NCBI GenBank assembly: GCA_003661015.1
Contig: QMVI01000076.1
Span: 1-5,584 of the forward strand
From: Methanosarcinales archaeon
GTDB lineage: Archaea; Halobacteriota; Methanosarcinia; DSM-18856; Methermicoccaceae
Direction of reading: 5' to 3'
DNA length: 5,584 bases
Shown: positions 1-4,546 of the stretch, in pieces
Position numbering within the stretch: position 1 is the stretch's first letter
How the letters are laid out: every line of letters starts with the position of its first letter
Made by a program: the position numbers and the translations under genes
Notes under the pieces: generated by a model
Seen by the model: the letters and a program-made list of their open reading frames with translations, nothing else
What the model was told of the DNA's origin: nothing
Database searches by the model: none

Positions 1-977
1 TCCTCAACAGTGGGAACTTCTTTCACCCTGATTTTCTCAATCGCATCTCTCACAACGAATGAAAATGCATCACTCCCCGCACCAGAGCCAAAGGACGTCA
101 TGAGTATTCTATCCCCCGGTTTAGCTTTATCAAGAACTGCTGCAAGACCAATCATAGACGAGGCAGAGTAGGTATTGCCAAGTCTCCCAACAACAAGTCC
201 GGGCAGTAATTGTTGCTCTGTGAAACCTAACTTCTTTGCAACATTCACAGGAAACTTACCATTCGGCTGGTGAAACACCACGTATCTATAATCCTCTGGC
301 GTTGTAGAAGTTGCATCGAGGAGCATCTTAGTTGCATTGTAAATATGCTTGAAATAAGCCGGCTCTCCTGTAAACCTTCCCCCATGCTCTGGATATGGTC
401 GTCCCTCTCTCCTCCAGAAATCAGGTGTGTCTGTTGTGTATGAAAGTGTATGCTCAATCTCAGCTACCACATCATTTCCTTTCCCTATAATGGCAGCCAT
501 CCCACCTGCGGCAGCTGTAAATTCAAGAGCGTCATTGGGTGCACCTTGTGAAACATCTGCTCCAATCGCCATACCAAGGTCTACCATCTCTGCCTTCACG
601 AGAGCATAACATGTTTGCATCGCAGCAGTCCCTGCCTTACATGCAAACTCATAGTCTGCAACTGTTAAATGCGGTGTTGCTCCTATTGCCTCGGCAACAA
701 TAGTACCAGTTGGCTTTACAGCATACGGATGACTCTCAGAACCCACATACAAAGCACCTATCCTTCCGGGATCTATGCCAGCTCTTTTCACTGAATATCT
801 GGCAGCTTCTACCGCAATTGTGACAGTATCCTCATCAATATCTGGGGCAGATTTTTCCATGACTCTCAATCCTCTTATTATGGGCTCAGGGTCTTTTCCC
901 CATACTCTTGCTATTTCCTCAACCTTTATCCTGTATTTTGGTATATACACACCATACGAAACCAAACCAACGACCAT
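1..977 (-). CDS. Hydroxymethylglutaryl-CoA synthase, archaeal type (C-terminus off the left edge)
   Basis: Condenses acetyl-CoA with acetoacetyl-CoA to give HMG-CoA, the second step of the mevalonate pathway feeding archaeal isoprenoid lipids; cytosolic thiolase-fold enzyme. I translated 325 codons from the ATG at 977-975, starting MVVGLVSYGVYIPKYRI, the usual archaeal N-terminus. Catalytic residues expected for the family are visible: Glu81 in VGSESHPYAVKPTG, the nucleophile Cys113 in EFACKAGTAA, and His236 in VVFHQPNGKFP, followed by GRLGNTYSASS (264-274) and the glycine-rich FGSGAGSDAF (296-305). The family is about 345-350 residues long, so only some 20-25 residues are missing. The start is fixed by a GGAGGT ribosome binding site five bases upstream, inside the end of the preceding regulator gene; the two genes are 3 bases apart and surely co-transcribed. 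In many archaea a thiolase and a DUF35 zinc/OB-fold protein follow this gene; they could lie off the left edge. No defects seen. Confidence 0.95.
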   Translation of the reverse strand, partial: MVVGLVSYGVYIPKYRIKVEEIARVWGKDPEPIIRGLRVMEKSAPDIDEDTVTIAVEAARYSVKRAGIDPGRIGALYVGSESHPYAVKPTGTIVAEAIGATPHLTVADYEFACKAGTAAMQTCYALVKAEMVDLGMAIGADVSQGAPNDALEFTAAAGGMAAIIGKGNDVVAEIEHTLSYTTDTPDFWRREGRPYPEHGGRFTGEPAYFKHIYNATKMLLDATSTTPEDYRYVVFHQPNGKFPVNVAKKLGFTEQQLLPGLVVGRLGNTYSASSMIGLAAVLDKAKPGDRILMTSFGSGAGSDAFSFVVRDAIEKIRVKEVPTVE

Positions 978-980
978 AAC

Positions 981-1688
981 TTACCTCCTCAGAACTTTTA
1001 TAATACTCTCAACAGGCATGGTGGTTGCAAGTACCGGTATCTGTTCGATTTCAGCTATCCTAACAGCAATGCTATCAACCCTTGTAATGCCCTGCAATAC
1101 CACTGCACTGGGCTTGAGGTTGCTGACCCTTATTGCAACCATGGGAGAACGCCCTGTACTTACTCTTGTAAATATCAATGCCCTCTCTGTACTCCAGCCA
1201 TAGAGTCTCTGAAAATCGTACGATGACAGTTCAAGAATTGCCTTCAAACTATCTACGATTGTATGCCCATAAAGACGTCTTCCATGGTCAACCAAGTAAA
1301 CCTTTATCGCATTTATTCTCTCAGCAAGTTCAGAAACCGTTATTGGCTTTTTGTAATCGTACATGTCATAAATCACGCCGGGATTGAAACTGTAAAGGGT
1401 TGTGGCATATGTTCTCACATTCTTTCCGCCTTTCAGTATGTCTATCTCAATGAGTGCCTCAACAACTCTTCTGATGATGTTTATGCCAGGTGACTTTCTT
1501 CTTCCGCTCTCATAGTCGGATATGACAGAAGGTGACACATTCAGATAAGCTGATAACTCGCTCTGTGATATTCCAAAGCTTGTTCTCCACTTTCTTATGG
1601 TCTCACCCGGATTCTGAGAAAGCGTTATTTCTCCAGCCATTTTTTCTGCAAGCTTTGACCTAACATCTGCCCATCCCCTATCTTCCAT
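981..1688 (-). CDS. XRE-type helix-turn-helix transcriptional regulator (COG1709-like) linked to HMG-CoA synthase
   Basis: Predicted archaeal DNA-binding protein of 235 residues. Residues about 29-82 form a Cro/CI-type helix-turn-helix: ETIRKWRTSFGISQSELSAY, then the recognition segment VSPSVISDYESGRRKSPG. The remainder (about 90-235) is an alpha/beta domain with STGRSPMVAIRV (177-188) and a C-terminal IPVLATTMPVESIIKVLRR, resembling the COG1709 family of archaeal regulators; it may sense a ligand, but I see no known binding motif. I chose the ATG at 1688-1686 because the palindromic TATA box is centred about 28 bases upstream, implying a leaderless transcript starting at about 1689-1690. An in-frame TTG at 1706 would add six residues (MHTPPL) but lies inside the TATA-to-start interval. 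First gene of the operon with HMG-CoA synthase, so control of mevalonate flux and of itself is the natural inference. The regulatory target is not shown by sequence alone. Confidence 0.85.
   Translation of the reverse strand: MEDRGWADVRSKLAEKMAGEITLSQNPGETIRKWRTSFGISQSELSAYLNVSPSVISDYESGRRKSPGINIIRRVVEALIEIDILKGGKNVRTYATTLYSFNPGVIYDMYDYKKPITVSELAERINAIKVYLVDHGRRLYGHTIVDSLKAILELSSYDFQRLYGWSTERALIFTRVSTGRSPMVAIRVSNLKPSAVVLQGITRVDSIAVRIAEIEQIPVLATTMPVESIIKVLRR
983..988 (-). promoter_or_regulatory. Ribosome binding site of HMG-CoA synthase
   Basis: On the minus strand the bases read GAGGAGGTAAGTT and then ATG. GGAGGT matches the archaeal anti-Shine-Dalgarno sequence and ends five bases before the start. 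It overlaps the last codon and TAA stop of the upstream regulator, so translation of the two genes is probably coupled. Confidence 0.8.
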
Positions 1689-1710
1689 GAGGGGGGGTGT
1701 GTGCAATCAT

Positions 1711-1722
1711 AATTTATAAATT
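1711..1722. promoter_or_regulatory. Perfect palindromic TATA box between divergent operons
   Basis: AATTTATAAATT is its own reverse complement. Read on the minus strand it lies the right distance (about 27 bases) from a start site at about 1689-1690, directly before the regulator's ATG. Read on the plus strand it could start transcription near 1743, giving the zinc-ribbon operon a leader of about 50 bases that contains a ribosome binding site. The minus-strand assignment is well supported by spacing; plus-strand use is possible only. Confidence 0.65.
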
Positions 1723-1724
1723 TA

Positions 1725-1741
1725 ACGAAGAATATCATCGT
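1725..1741. promoter_or_regulatory. Candidate operator: 17-base interrupted dyad
   Basis: The sequence ACGA-a-GA-ata-TC-a-TCGT has mirror-symmetric arms (six paired positions per side, centre at 1733). It touches the upstream side of the palindromic TATA box of the regulator operon, where the BRE/TFB contacts would be, and lies around a possible plus-strand start site. That is a sensible place for a dimeric XRE-type repressor such as the one encoded next door. The symmetry is seen directly; the operator role is inference. Confidence 0.35.
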
Positions 1742-1760
1742 CAAAGAACGAAAAAGGAAG

Positions 1761-1770
1761 TTTTAAAAAT
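1761..1770 (+). promoter_or_regulatory. Candidate TATA box of the zinc-ribbon/aEF1B/rlmH operon
   Basis: TTTTAAAAAT, preceded by the purine-rich stretch GAACGAAAAAGGAAG as a possible BRE. Its centre is about 27 bases before the zinc-ribbon ATG at 1793, so use of this box would give a nearly leaderless mRNA. The competing option is the palindromic box at 1711-1722, which would include the ribosome binding site in the message. Confidence 0.45.
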
Positions 1771-1792
1771 GGTTTGTGTGTTAGGTGGGTGT

Positions 1793-1966
1793 ATGGCAAA
1801 GACAGCAAGTTCATATCACTGCAACTCCTGTGGGGTTGCTTTGAGAGAAAGAGGTTTTACAAGGTTTCCTTGTCCTATATGTGGGACTGTGATTGGAAGA
1901 TGTGCGAGATGTAGAACAATCGGTGCACAGTACATATGCCCCAAATGTGGATTTACAGGGCCGTGA
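1793..1966 (+). CDS. Zinc-ribbon microprotein, HVO_2753-like (COG2888), 57 residues
   Basis: Small archaeal protein predicted to bind zinc and perhaps RNA. It contains eight cysteines in four CxxC knuckles: Cys10/13 (CNSCG), Cys27/30 (CPICG), Cys37/40 (CARC) and Cys49/52 (CPKCG), enough for two zinc sites. Length and motif order match the archaeal family that is typically encoded immediately before elongation factor 1-beta, as here. I chose the ATG at 1793 (MAKTASSYHC) because AGGTG at 1783-1787 lies five bases upstream and because the family begins about ten residues before the first cysteine. An in-frame ATG at 1769 would add eight residues (MVCVLGGC), but this overlaps the candidate TATA box at 1761-1770. 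The stop at 1964-1966 is 12 bases before the aEF1B start. The biochemical role is not established; from memory, a Haloferax homologue affects swarming and biofilm behaviour. Confidence 0.85.
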   Translation: MAKTASSYHCNSCGVALRERGFTRFPCPICGTVIGRCARCRTIGAQYICPKCGFTGP

Positions 1967-1974
1967 GAGGTGAT
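1967..1974 (+). promoter_or_regulatory. Ribosome binding site of aEF1B
   Basis: GAGGTGAT is a full-strength archaeal Shine-Dalgarno sequence starting directly after the zinc-ribbon stop codon. GTG at 1970 and ATG at 1973 are in frame but lie inside this site. The ATG at 1979, about four to six bases past it, is therefore the likely start. Confidence 0.75.
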
Positions 1975-1978
1975 GAAA

Positions 1979-2245
1979 ATGGGAGATGTTGCGGCGAAAC
2001 TGAGAATTATGCCAAAGGATGTGGAGGTCGATTTGGAACAGCTGAAAGAGAAGATATCGATGGTGCTTCCCGAGAATGTAAAACTCCATGGCTTTTCTAT
2101 CGAGCCAATTGCCTTTGGTCTGAGAGCGTTGAACGTTGTGGTTCTGGTGGCAGATGCGGAGGGTGGAACTGAAGAAGTTGAACAGCTCATAGAGGGACTA
2201 GACGATGTGGAAAGTGTGAGTGTTGTTGAGGTGGGAAGGATATAA
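1979..2245 (+). CDS. ef1b: Translation elongation factor 1-beta (aEF1B), 88 residues
   Basis: Guanine-nucleotide exchange factor that reloads aEF1A with GTP so it can deliver aminoacyl-tRNA to the ribosome; cytosolic. The protein is the short archaeal form: it has only the ferredoxin-like catalytic domain found at the C-terminus of eukaryotic eEF1B. It begins MGDVAAKLRIMPKDVEVDLE, followed by a helix (LEQLKEKISMVLP), the conserved IEPIAFGLRALNVVVLVAD block at about 46-64, and the closing EEVEQLIEGLDDVESVSVVEV segment. Length is normal for the family (about 88-92). The start at 1979 follows a GAGGTGAT site; two earlier in-frame starts overlap that site. It sits between the zinc-ribbon gene (12 bases upstream) and rlmH (5 bases downstream if that starts at GTG 2251), giving a translation-related operon. 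Confidence 0.95.
   Translation: MGDVAAKLRIMPKDVEVDLEQLKEKISMVLPENVKLHGFSIEPIAFGLRALNVVVLVADAEGGTEEVEQLIEGLDDVESVSVVEVGRI
2228..2233 (+). promoter_or_regulatory. Possible ribosome binding site for rlmH, oddly placed
   Basis: GAGGTG lies in the last codons of aEF1B, 17 bases before the GTG at 2251 but 8 bases before an ATA codon at 2242 in the rlmH frame. A second purine stretch, AAGGA at 2236-2240, is 10 bases before GTG 2251 and may be the one used if GTG is the start. Confidence 0.4.
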
Positions 2246-2250
2246 TAAGG

Positions 2251-2676
2251 GTGGTGTGTGTTGGCTCACTTAAAGGAGCCATGAAGGACATCGAAAATGA
2301 ATATCTCAAAAGAATGAGAGACGTGGATGTTGTGGAAGTGAAGGAAGAAAAAGACAAGGGATTGGGTGTGGATAAAATTCTCAAAAATGAAGAAAAGAGA
2401 ATTTTGGACAAATTAAGAGGTTTTGTTGTTGTTCTTGATGAGAAGGGCAAAGAGATGAACTCGAATGAGTTTGCACGGTTTGTTAATGAGAGAAGACTAG
2501 GGGGTGATATAACATTCGTTGTTGGAGGACCATACGGGTTATCGCAGAACATAAAAAATCGGGCAGATATTATTCTATCTCTAAGCAGACTGACACTGAC
2601 CCATGAAATGGCAAGAATCCTGCTACTTGAACAACTTTACAGAACATTCACAAAATCAACTGGGTATCACAAGTGA
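2251..2676 (+). CDS. rlmH: Ribosomal RNA large subunit methyltransferase RlmH (SPOUT family)
   Basis: SAM-dependent methyltransferase of the YbeA/RlmH family. The bacterial enzyme adds a methyl group to N3 of pseudouridine 1915 in helix 69 of 23S rRNA on assembled ribosomes; the archaeal target is inferred to be equivalent. The 141-residue translation has the C-terminal trefoil-knot hallmarks: FVVVLDEKGKEMNSNEFA (58-75), FVVGGPYGLS (89-98) with the SAM-binding GGPYG, then LSLSRLTLTHEMARILLLEQ (109-128) and LYRTFTKSTGYHK at the end, matching the family's conserved C-terminus. The N-terminal strand is VCVGSLKGAMKD. The family is about 155-160 residues with an N-terminus like MKIxxVxVG, so a GTG start at 2251 leaves the first strand roughly four residues short; residues encoded just upstream (I-I-R-V) fit the family. 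The gene directly follows aEF1B, consistent with a ribosome-related role. Confidence 0.88.
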   Translation: MVCVGSLKGAMKDIENEYLKRMRDVDVVEVKEEKDKGLGVDKILKNEEKRILDKLRGFVVVLDEKGKEMNSNEFARFVNERRLGGDITFVVGGPYGLSQNIKNRADIILSLSRLTLTHEMARILLLEQLYRTFTKSTGYHK

Positions 2677-2683
2677 AAAACAT

Positions 2684-2702
2684 AGAAAAAATTTATTTAT
2701 AA
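2684..2702 (+). promoter_or_regulatory. Candidate promoter (BRE and TATA) of arlCE
   Basis: In the 54-base gap after rlmH, GAAAAAA (BRE-like) is followed by TTTATTTATAA at 2692-2702. The TTTATAA core is centred near 2699, predicting a start site at about 2725-2726 and only about five leader bases before the TTG at 2731. This lets archaellum genes be expressed separately from the translation operon. Confidence 0.6.
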
Positions 2703-2730
2703 GATGAACAGAGTTGGATAGGGGATACGT

Positions 2731-3768
2731 TTGGGCATTCTTGATAAACTATCAAAATTGATACCAAAAAAAGAGAAAGAACTCGAGTTTGATGTTTCAC
2801 CTGAAGAGATGGGAGAGATTCCTGGAGATATTTTCGGAGATGAATTTGAGATTGAAGAAGGTGGTTTGGGAGAAATCCAAGAAGAGGGGAGCGGAGGAGG
2901 GAGGGGAGAGGAAAGATTTGAAGAGCTTGAAAGTAAGATTTCAAAACTTGAGATGACGATAACAGGCATGCAGAGAGAACAAGATGAGGTTAAAAAATCA
3001 CTGGAATCCATAAATCAAAGCATGGTTGAACTTCTCTCTCTTTACGAGGTTGTCTCAAACCAAATAAACCCATTCGTGGGAGACGGTGATAAGGCTCCGA
3101 TAGTAATGGAAAGACTTGACAACATGGAAAAAAGAATCAATGAGTTTGAAAAGACTATAAACAATATCAAAATTGACCTAGAAACAAAGAGCACAGAGGA
3201 CAAAAGTTTAGAGTTTGATACGCTTTCTGAGGCTTTTGGAACGCTGAGTGAAGAGGTTGACAAACTCTCCAAGAAAATTTCAGAGATTGAAGTAAAGATA
3301 AAATCTGAGAAAATAGAGGGTAAAGAAGTAAAAAGAGAGAAAGAGAATGTGAAGGAAAATATAGTCACTGCTGATTCTGTGGTGGATTATGGAGAGGGCT
3401 CCAAGACGTCAACCAAACCGAGGTTGAAGAGGATAGAACTGACGCCGACCAATGTCGTGGTACTTCTAAAATGGCTTGAATTTCTCATGGAGAGGGTAGG
3501 AAGGAACAACCTGATAGAGGTGCTCGACTTCTATGTAGAAATTGGATGGATCAGTGAAGAGGTAGCATCAACCTTGCTCTCCTATGCAAGAGGGATTGAG
3601 TACTACACTGAAAAACATGAGTGGAGACTTCTATCTGATGACCACACAAAATCTCTCCTCTTCATAGAGAAACTCTCAGGGAACAAAATCGACCACTCGA
3701 CCCTTCGCAGAGTTGAGAGAGAGATATCAAAACTGAGCAGGGGAGTCGAGGAAATATACGGACTTTAA
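2731..3768 (+). CDS. arlCE: Archaellum protein ArlC-ArlE fusion (FlaCE), 345 residues
   Basis: Cytoplasmic component of the archaellum motor. ArlC, D and E form the ring/switch part that links the motor to chemotaxis (CheF) in studied euryarchaea. Layout: a short amphipathic N-terminus (MGILDKLSKLIPKKEK), an acidic Gly/Glu-rich linker (about 19-63), an ArlC domain at 64-118 with the typical ELLSLYEVVSNQINPFV ending, a charged coiled coil (about 125-210), and an ArlD/E domain at 230-318 with RIELTPTNVVVLLKWLEFLM, LIEVLDFYVEIGWISEEV and DHTKSLLFIEKLSG. Both domains in one chain resemble the FlaCE fusions of haloarchaea. The TTG at 2731 is chosen because the frame upstream hits a TAG at 2719-2721 with no ATG/GTG after it, the N-terminus looks family-like, and the TATA box is about 30 bases upstream. 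GGGGAT at 2721-2726 may help ribosome binding. arlH follows after 63 bases; arlF and arlG are missing between them. Confidence 0.88.
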   Translation: MGILDKLSKLIPKKEKELEFDVSPEEMGEIPGDIFGDEFEIEEGGLGEIQEEGSGGGRGEERFEELESKISKLEMTITGMQREQDEVKKSLESINQSMVELLSLYEVVSNQINPFVGDGDKAPIVMERLDNMEKRINEFEKTINNIKIDLETKSTEDKSLEFDTLSEAFGTLSEEVDKLSKKISEIEVKIKSEKIEGKEVKREKENVKENIVTADSVVDYGEGSKTSTKPRLKRIELTPTNVVVLLKWLEFLMERVGRNNLIEVLDFYVEIGWISEEVASTLLSYARGIEYYTEKHEWRLLSDDHTKSLLFIEKLSGNKIDHSTLRRVEREISKLSRGVEEIYGL

Positions 3769-3771
3769 CAG

Positions 3772-3791
3772 TTGTTTGTAGTTTACAACAA
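3772..3791. repeat. Imperfect inverted repeat between arlCE and arlH
   Basis: TTGTT-t-GTA, a GTT loop, then TAC-AACAA: eight base pairs with one bulged T, starting four bases after the arlCE stop and ending about 10 bases before the arlH TATA box. A second partial copy of the right arm (ATTACAAAG, 3792-3800) follows. It is AT-rich and lacks a GC stem with a U-tract, so an operator for arlH or a weak RNA end/processing hairpin are both possible. Confidence 0.4.
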
Positions 3792-3798
3792 ATTACAA

Positions 3799-3810
3799 AG
3801 TATTAAATAG
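3799..3810 (+). promoter_or_regulatory. Candidate TATA box of arlH-arlI
   Basis: AGTATTAAATAG is centred near 3804, about 27 bases before the GTG at 3832. That spacing fits a leaderless arlH transcript, and no convincing ribosome binding site precedes arlH, which supports the idea. It implies an internal promoter inside the archaellum cluster. Confidence 0.5.
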
Positions 3811-3831
3811 CTCACCCTGAGAGTTTGAATT

Positions 3832-4536
3832 GTGGGCAATATGAGGGAGCTATATAGATTTGCACTGGAGAGGGACGAACTCGAGAAAAAGCTTGGAGGA
3901 GGTATTCCACCAGGCTCACTCATACTCGTGGAGGGCGAAAGTGGAAGTGGCAAGAGTACAATATGTCAGAGACTGGCTTATGGGCTTCTCGAGGCAGGAC
4001 ATACTGTCACCTACATCTCAACTCAACTCACAACCAAAGGTTTCATAAACCAGATGTACTCTCTGAACTATCCGATTGCATCCCATCTCCTCCGAGGTAA
4101 TCTTATCTATATACCAGTTCTGCCCCTCATAAATGCTCCGAAATCCAGAGAAGACTTCATAGAGAGACTCATGAGTGCAAAAAAGCTTTTTGAAAGCGAT
4201 GTTATCATAATAGATACCCTTTCGGCGTTGATAAAAGCAAGTATAAATTCAAAAAAGGAGCTTGAACTTATATCGTTCTTCAAAAAGATAAACGGGCTTG
4301 GGAAAGTAATAATTGTGACAGTAGACCCTGCCCAGCTTGAAGAAGAAAGTCTCCTTGTTCTCCGTTCTTCTTGCGATATCTATCTTCAACTCAAGATAAA
4401 AACCCTCGGAACCGAAATAAAAAGATCGATTTTTGTAAATAAGTTCACCGGGGCACGTAAAAGAGTAGCCCCACTGATAGGTTTCAGAATAGAGCCGAAC
4501 GTTGGTTTCGTTGTCGAGATCTCTGCTGTCTCGTGA
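3832..4536 (+). CDS. arlH: Archaellum ATP-binding protein ArlH (FlaH), KaiC-like
   Basis: RecA/KaiC-superfamily protein that sits in the archaellum motor complex, binds ATP, and regulates ArlI inside the cytoplasmic ring. The 234-residue translation shows LGGGIPPGSLILVEGES leading to Walker A GESGSGKST (residues 35-43, Lys41), the ArlH-typical ISTQLTTKGFINQMYSL (62-78), and Walker B VIIIDTLSA (124-132, Asp128). The C-terminal half has IVTVDPAQLEEESLLVLRS and the VNKFTGARKR strand-turn. Length is normal for the family (about 230). GTG at 3832 is preferred because it fits a leaderless mRNA from the TATA box at 3799-3810; ATG at 3841 (MRELYRFALER) is an almost equally good start and would shorten the protein by three residues. 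Its stop (4534-4536) overlaps the ribosome binding site of arlI. Immediate pairing with arlI is the standard archaellum order. Confidence 0.93.
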   Translation: MGNMRELYRFALERDELEKKLGGGIPPGSLILVEGESGSGKSTICQRLAYGLLEAGHTVTYISTQLTTKGFINQMYSLNYPIASHLLRGNLIYIPVLPLINAPKSREDFIERLMSAKKLFESDVIIIDTLSALIKASINSKKELELISFFKKINGLGKVIIVTVDPAQLEEESLLVLRSSCDIYLQLKIKTLGTEIKRSIFVNKFTGARKRVAPLIGFRIEPNVGFVVEISAVS

Positions 4537-4541
4537 GGTGA
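4535..4541 (+). promoter_or_regulatory. Ribosome binding site of arlI
   Basis: GAGGTGA starts inside the arlH stop codon and ends five bases before the GTG at 4547. It decides that start over the in-frame ATG at 4571, and it suggests translational coupling of arlH and arlI. Confidence 0.8.
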
Positions 4542-4546
4542 GGACA

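Noticed and set aside
775..1203. A 142-codon open frame on the plus strand across the HMG-CoA synthase/regulator junction
   Set aside because: It is antisense to two well-supported genes, has a low-complexity Ser/Thr/Ile/Leu-rich translation with no family resemblance, and no start signal; a shadow frame.
1691..1697. Run of seven G just before the regulator start (C7 on the coding strand), considered as a phase-variation tract
   Set aside because: It lies upstream of the preferred ATG, so slippage would not shift the reading frame; only the less likely TTG start at 1706 would be affected.
1811..2190. Two overlapping minus-strand open frames opposite the zinc-ribbon and aEF1B genes
   Set aside because: Both genes opposite are recognisable with ribosome binding sites and conserved motifs. 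The antisense translations are Ser/Thr/His-rich shadows.
2881..2920. Polypurine tract (GGAGGAGGGAGGGGAGAGG-like) that could suggest a triplex or G-quadruplex element
   Set aside because: It codes for the Gly/Glu-rich linker of ArlCE in frame, and the G-runs are mostly 2-4 bases. The protein-coding explanation is enough.
2187..3368. Several minus-strand open frames opposite rlmH and arlCE, rich in Ser, Phe, Leu and Pro
   Set aside because: They result from the purine-rich (Lys/Glu/Gly) coding strand; antisense of GAA/AAG/GGA codons gives Phe/Leu/Ser/Pro without stops. No promoters or homologies seen.
3829..3840. Small hairpin ATTG-TGGG-CAAT over the arlH start
   Set aside because: Four base pairs with a four-base loop is within chance expectation and too weak to regulate initiation on its own.
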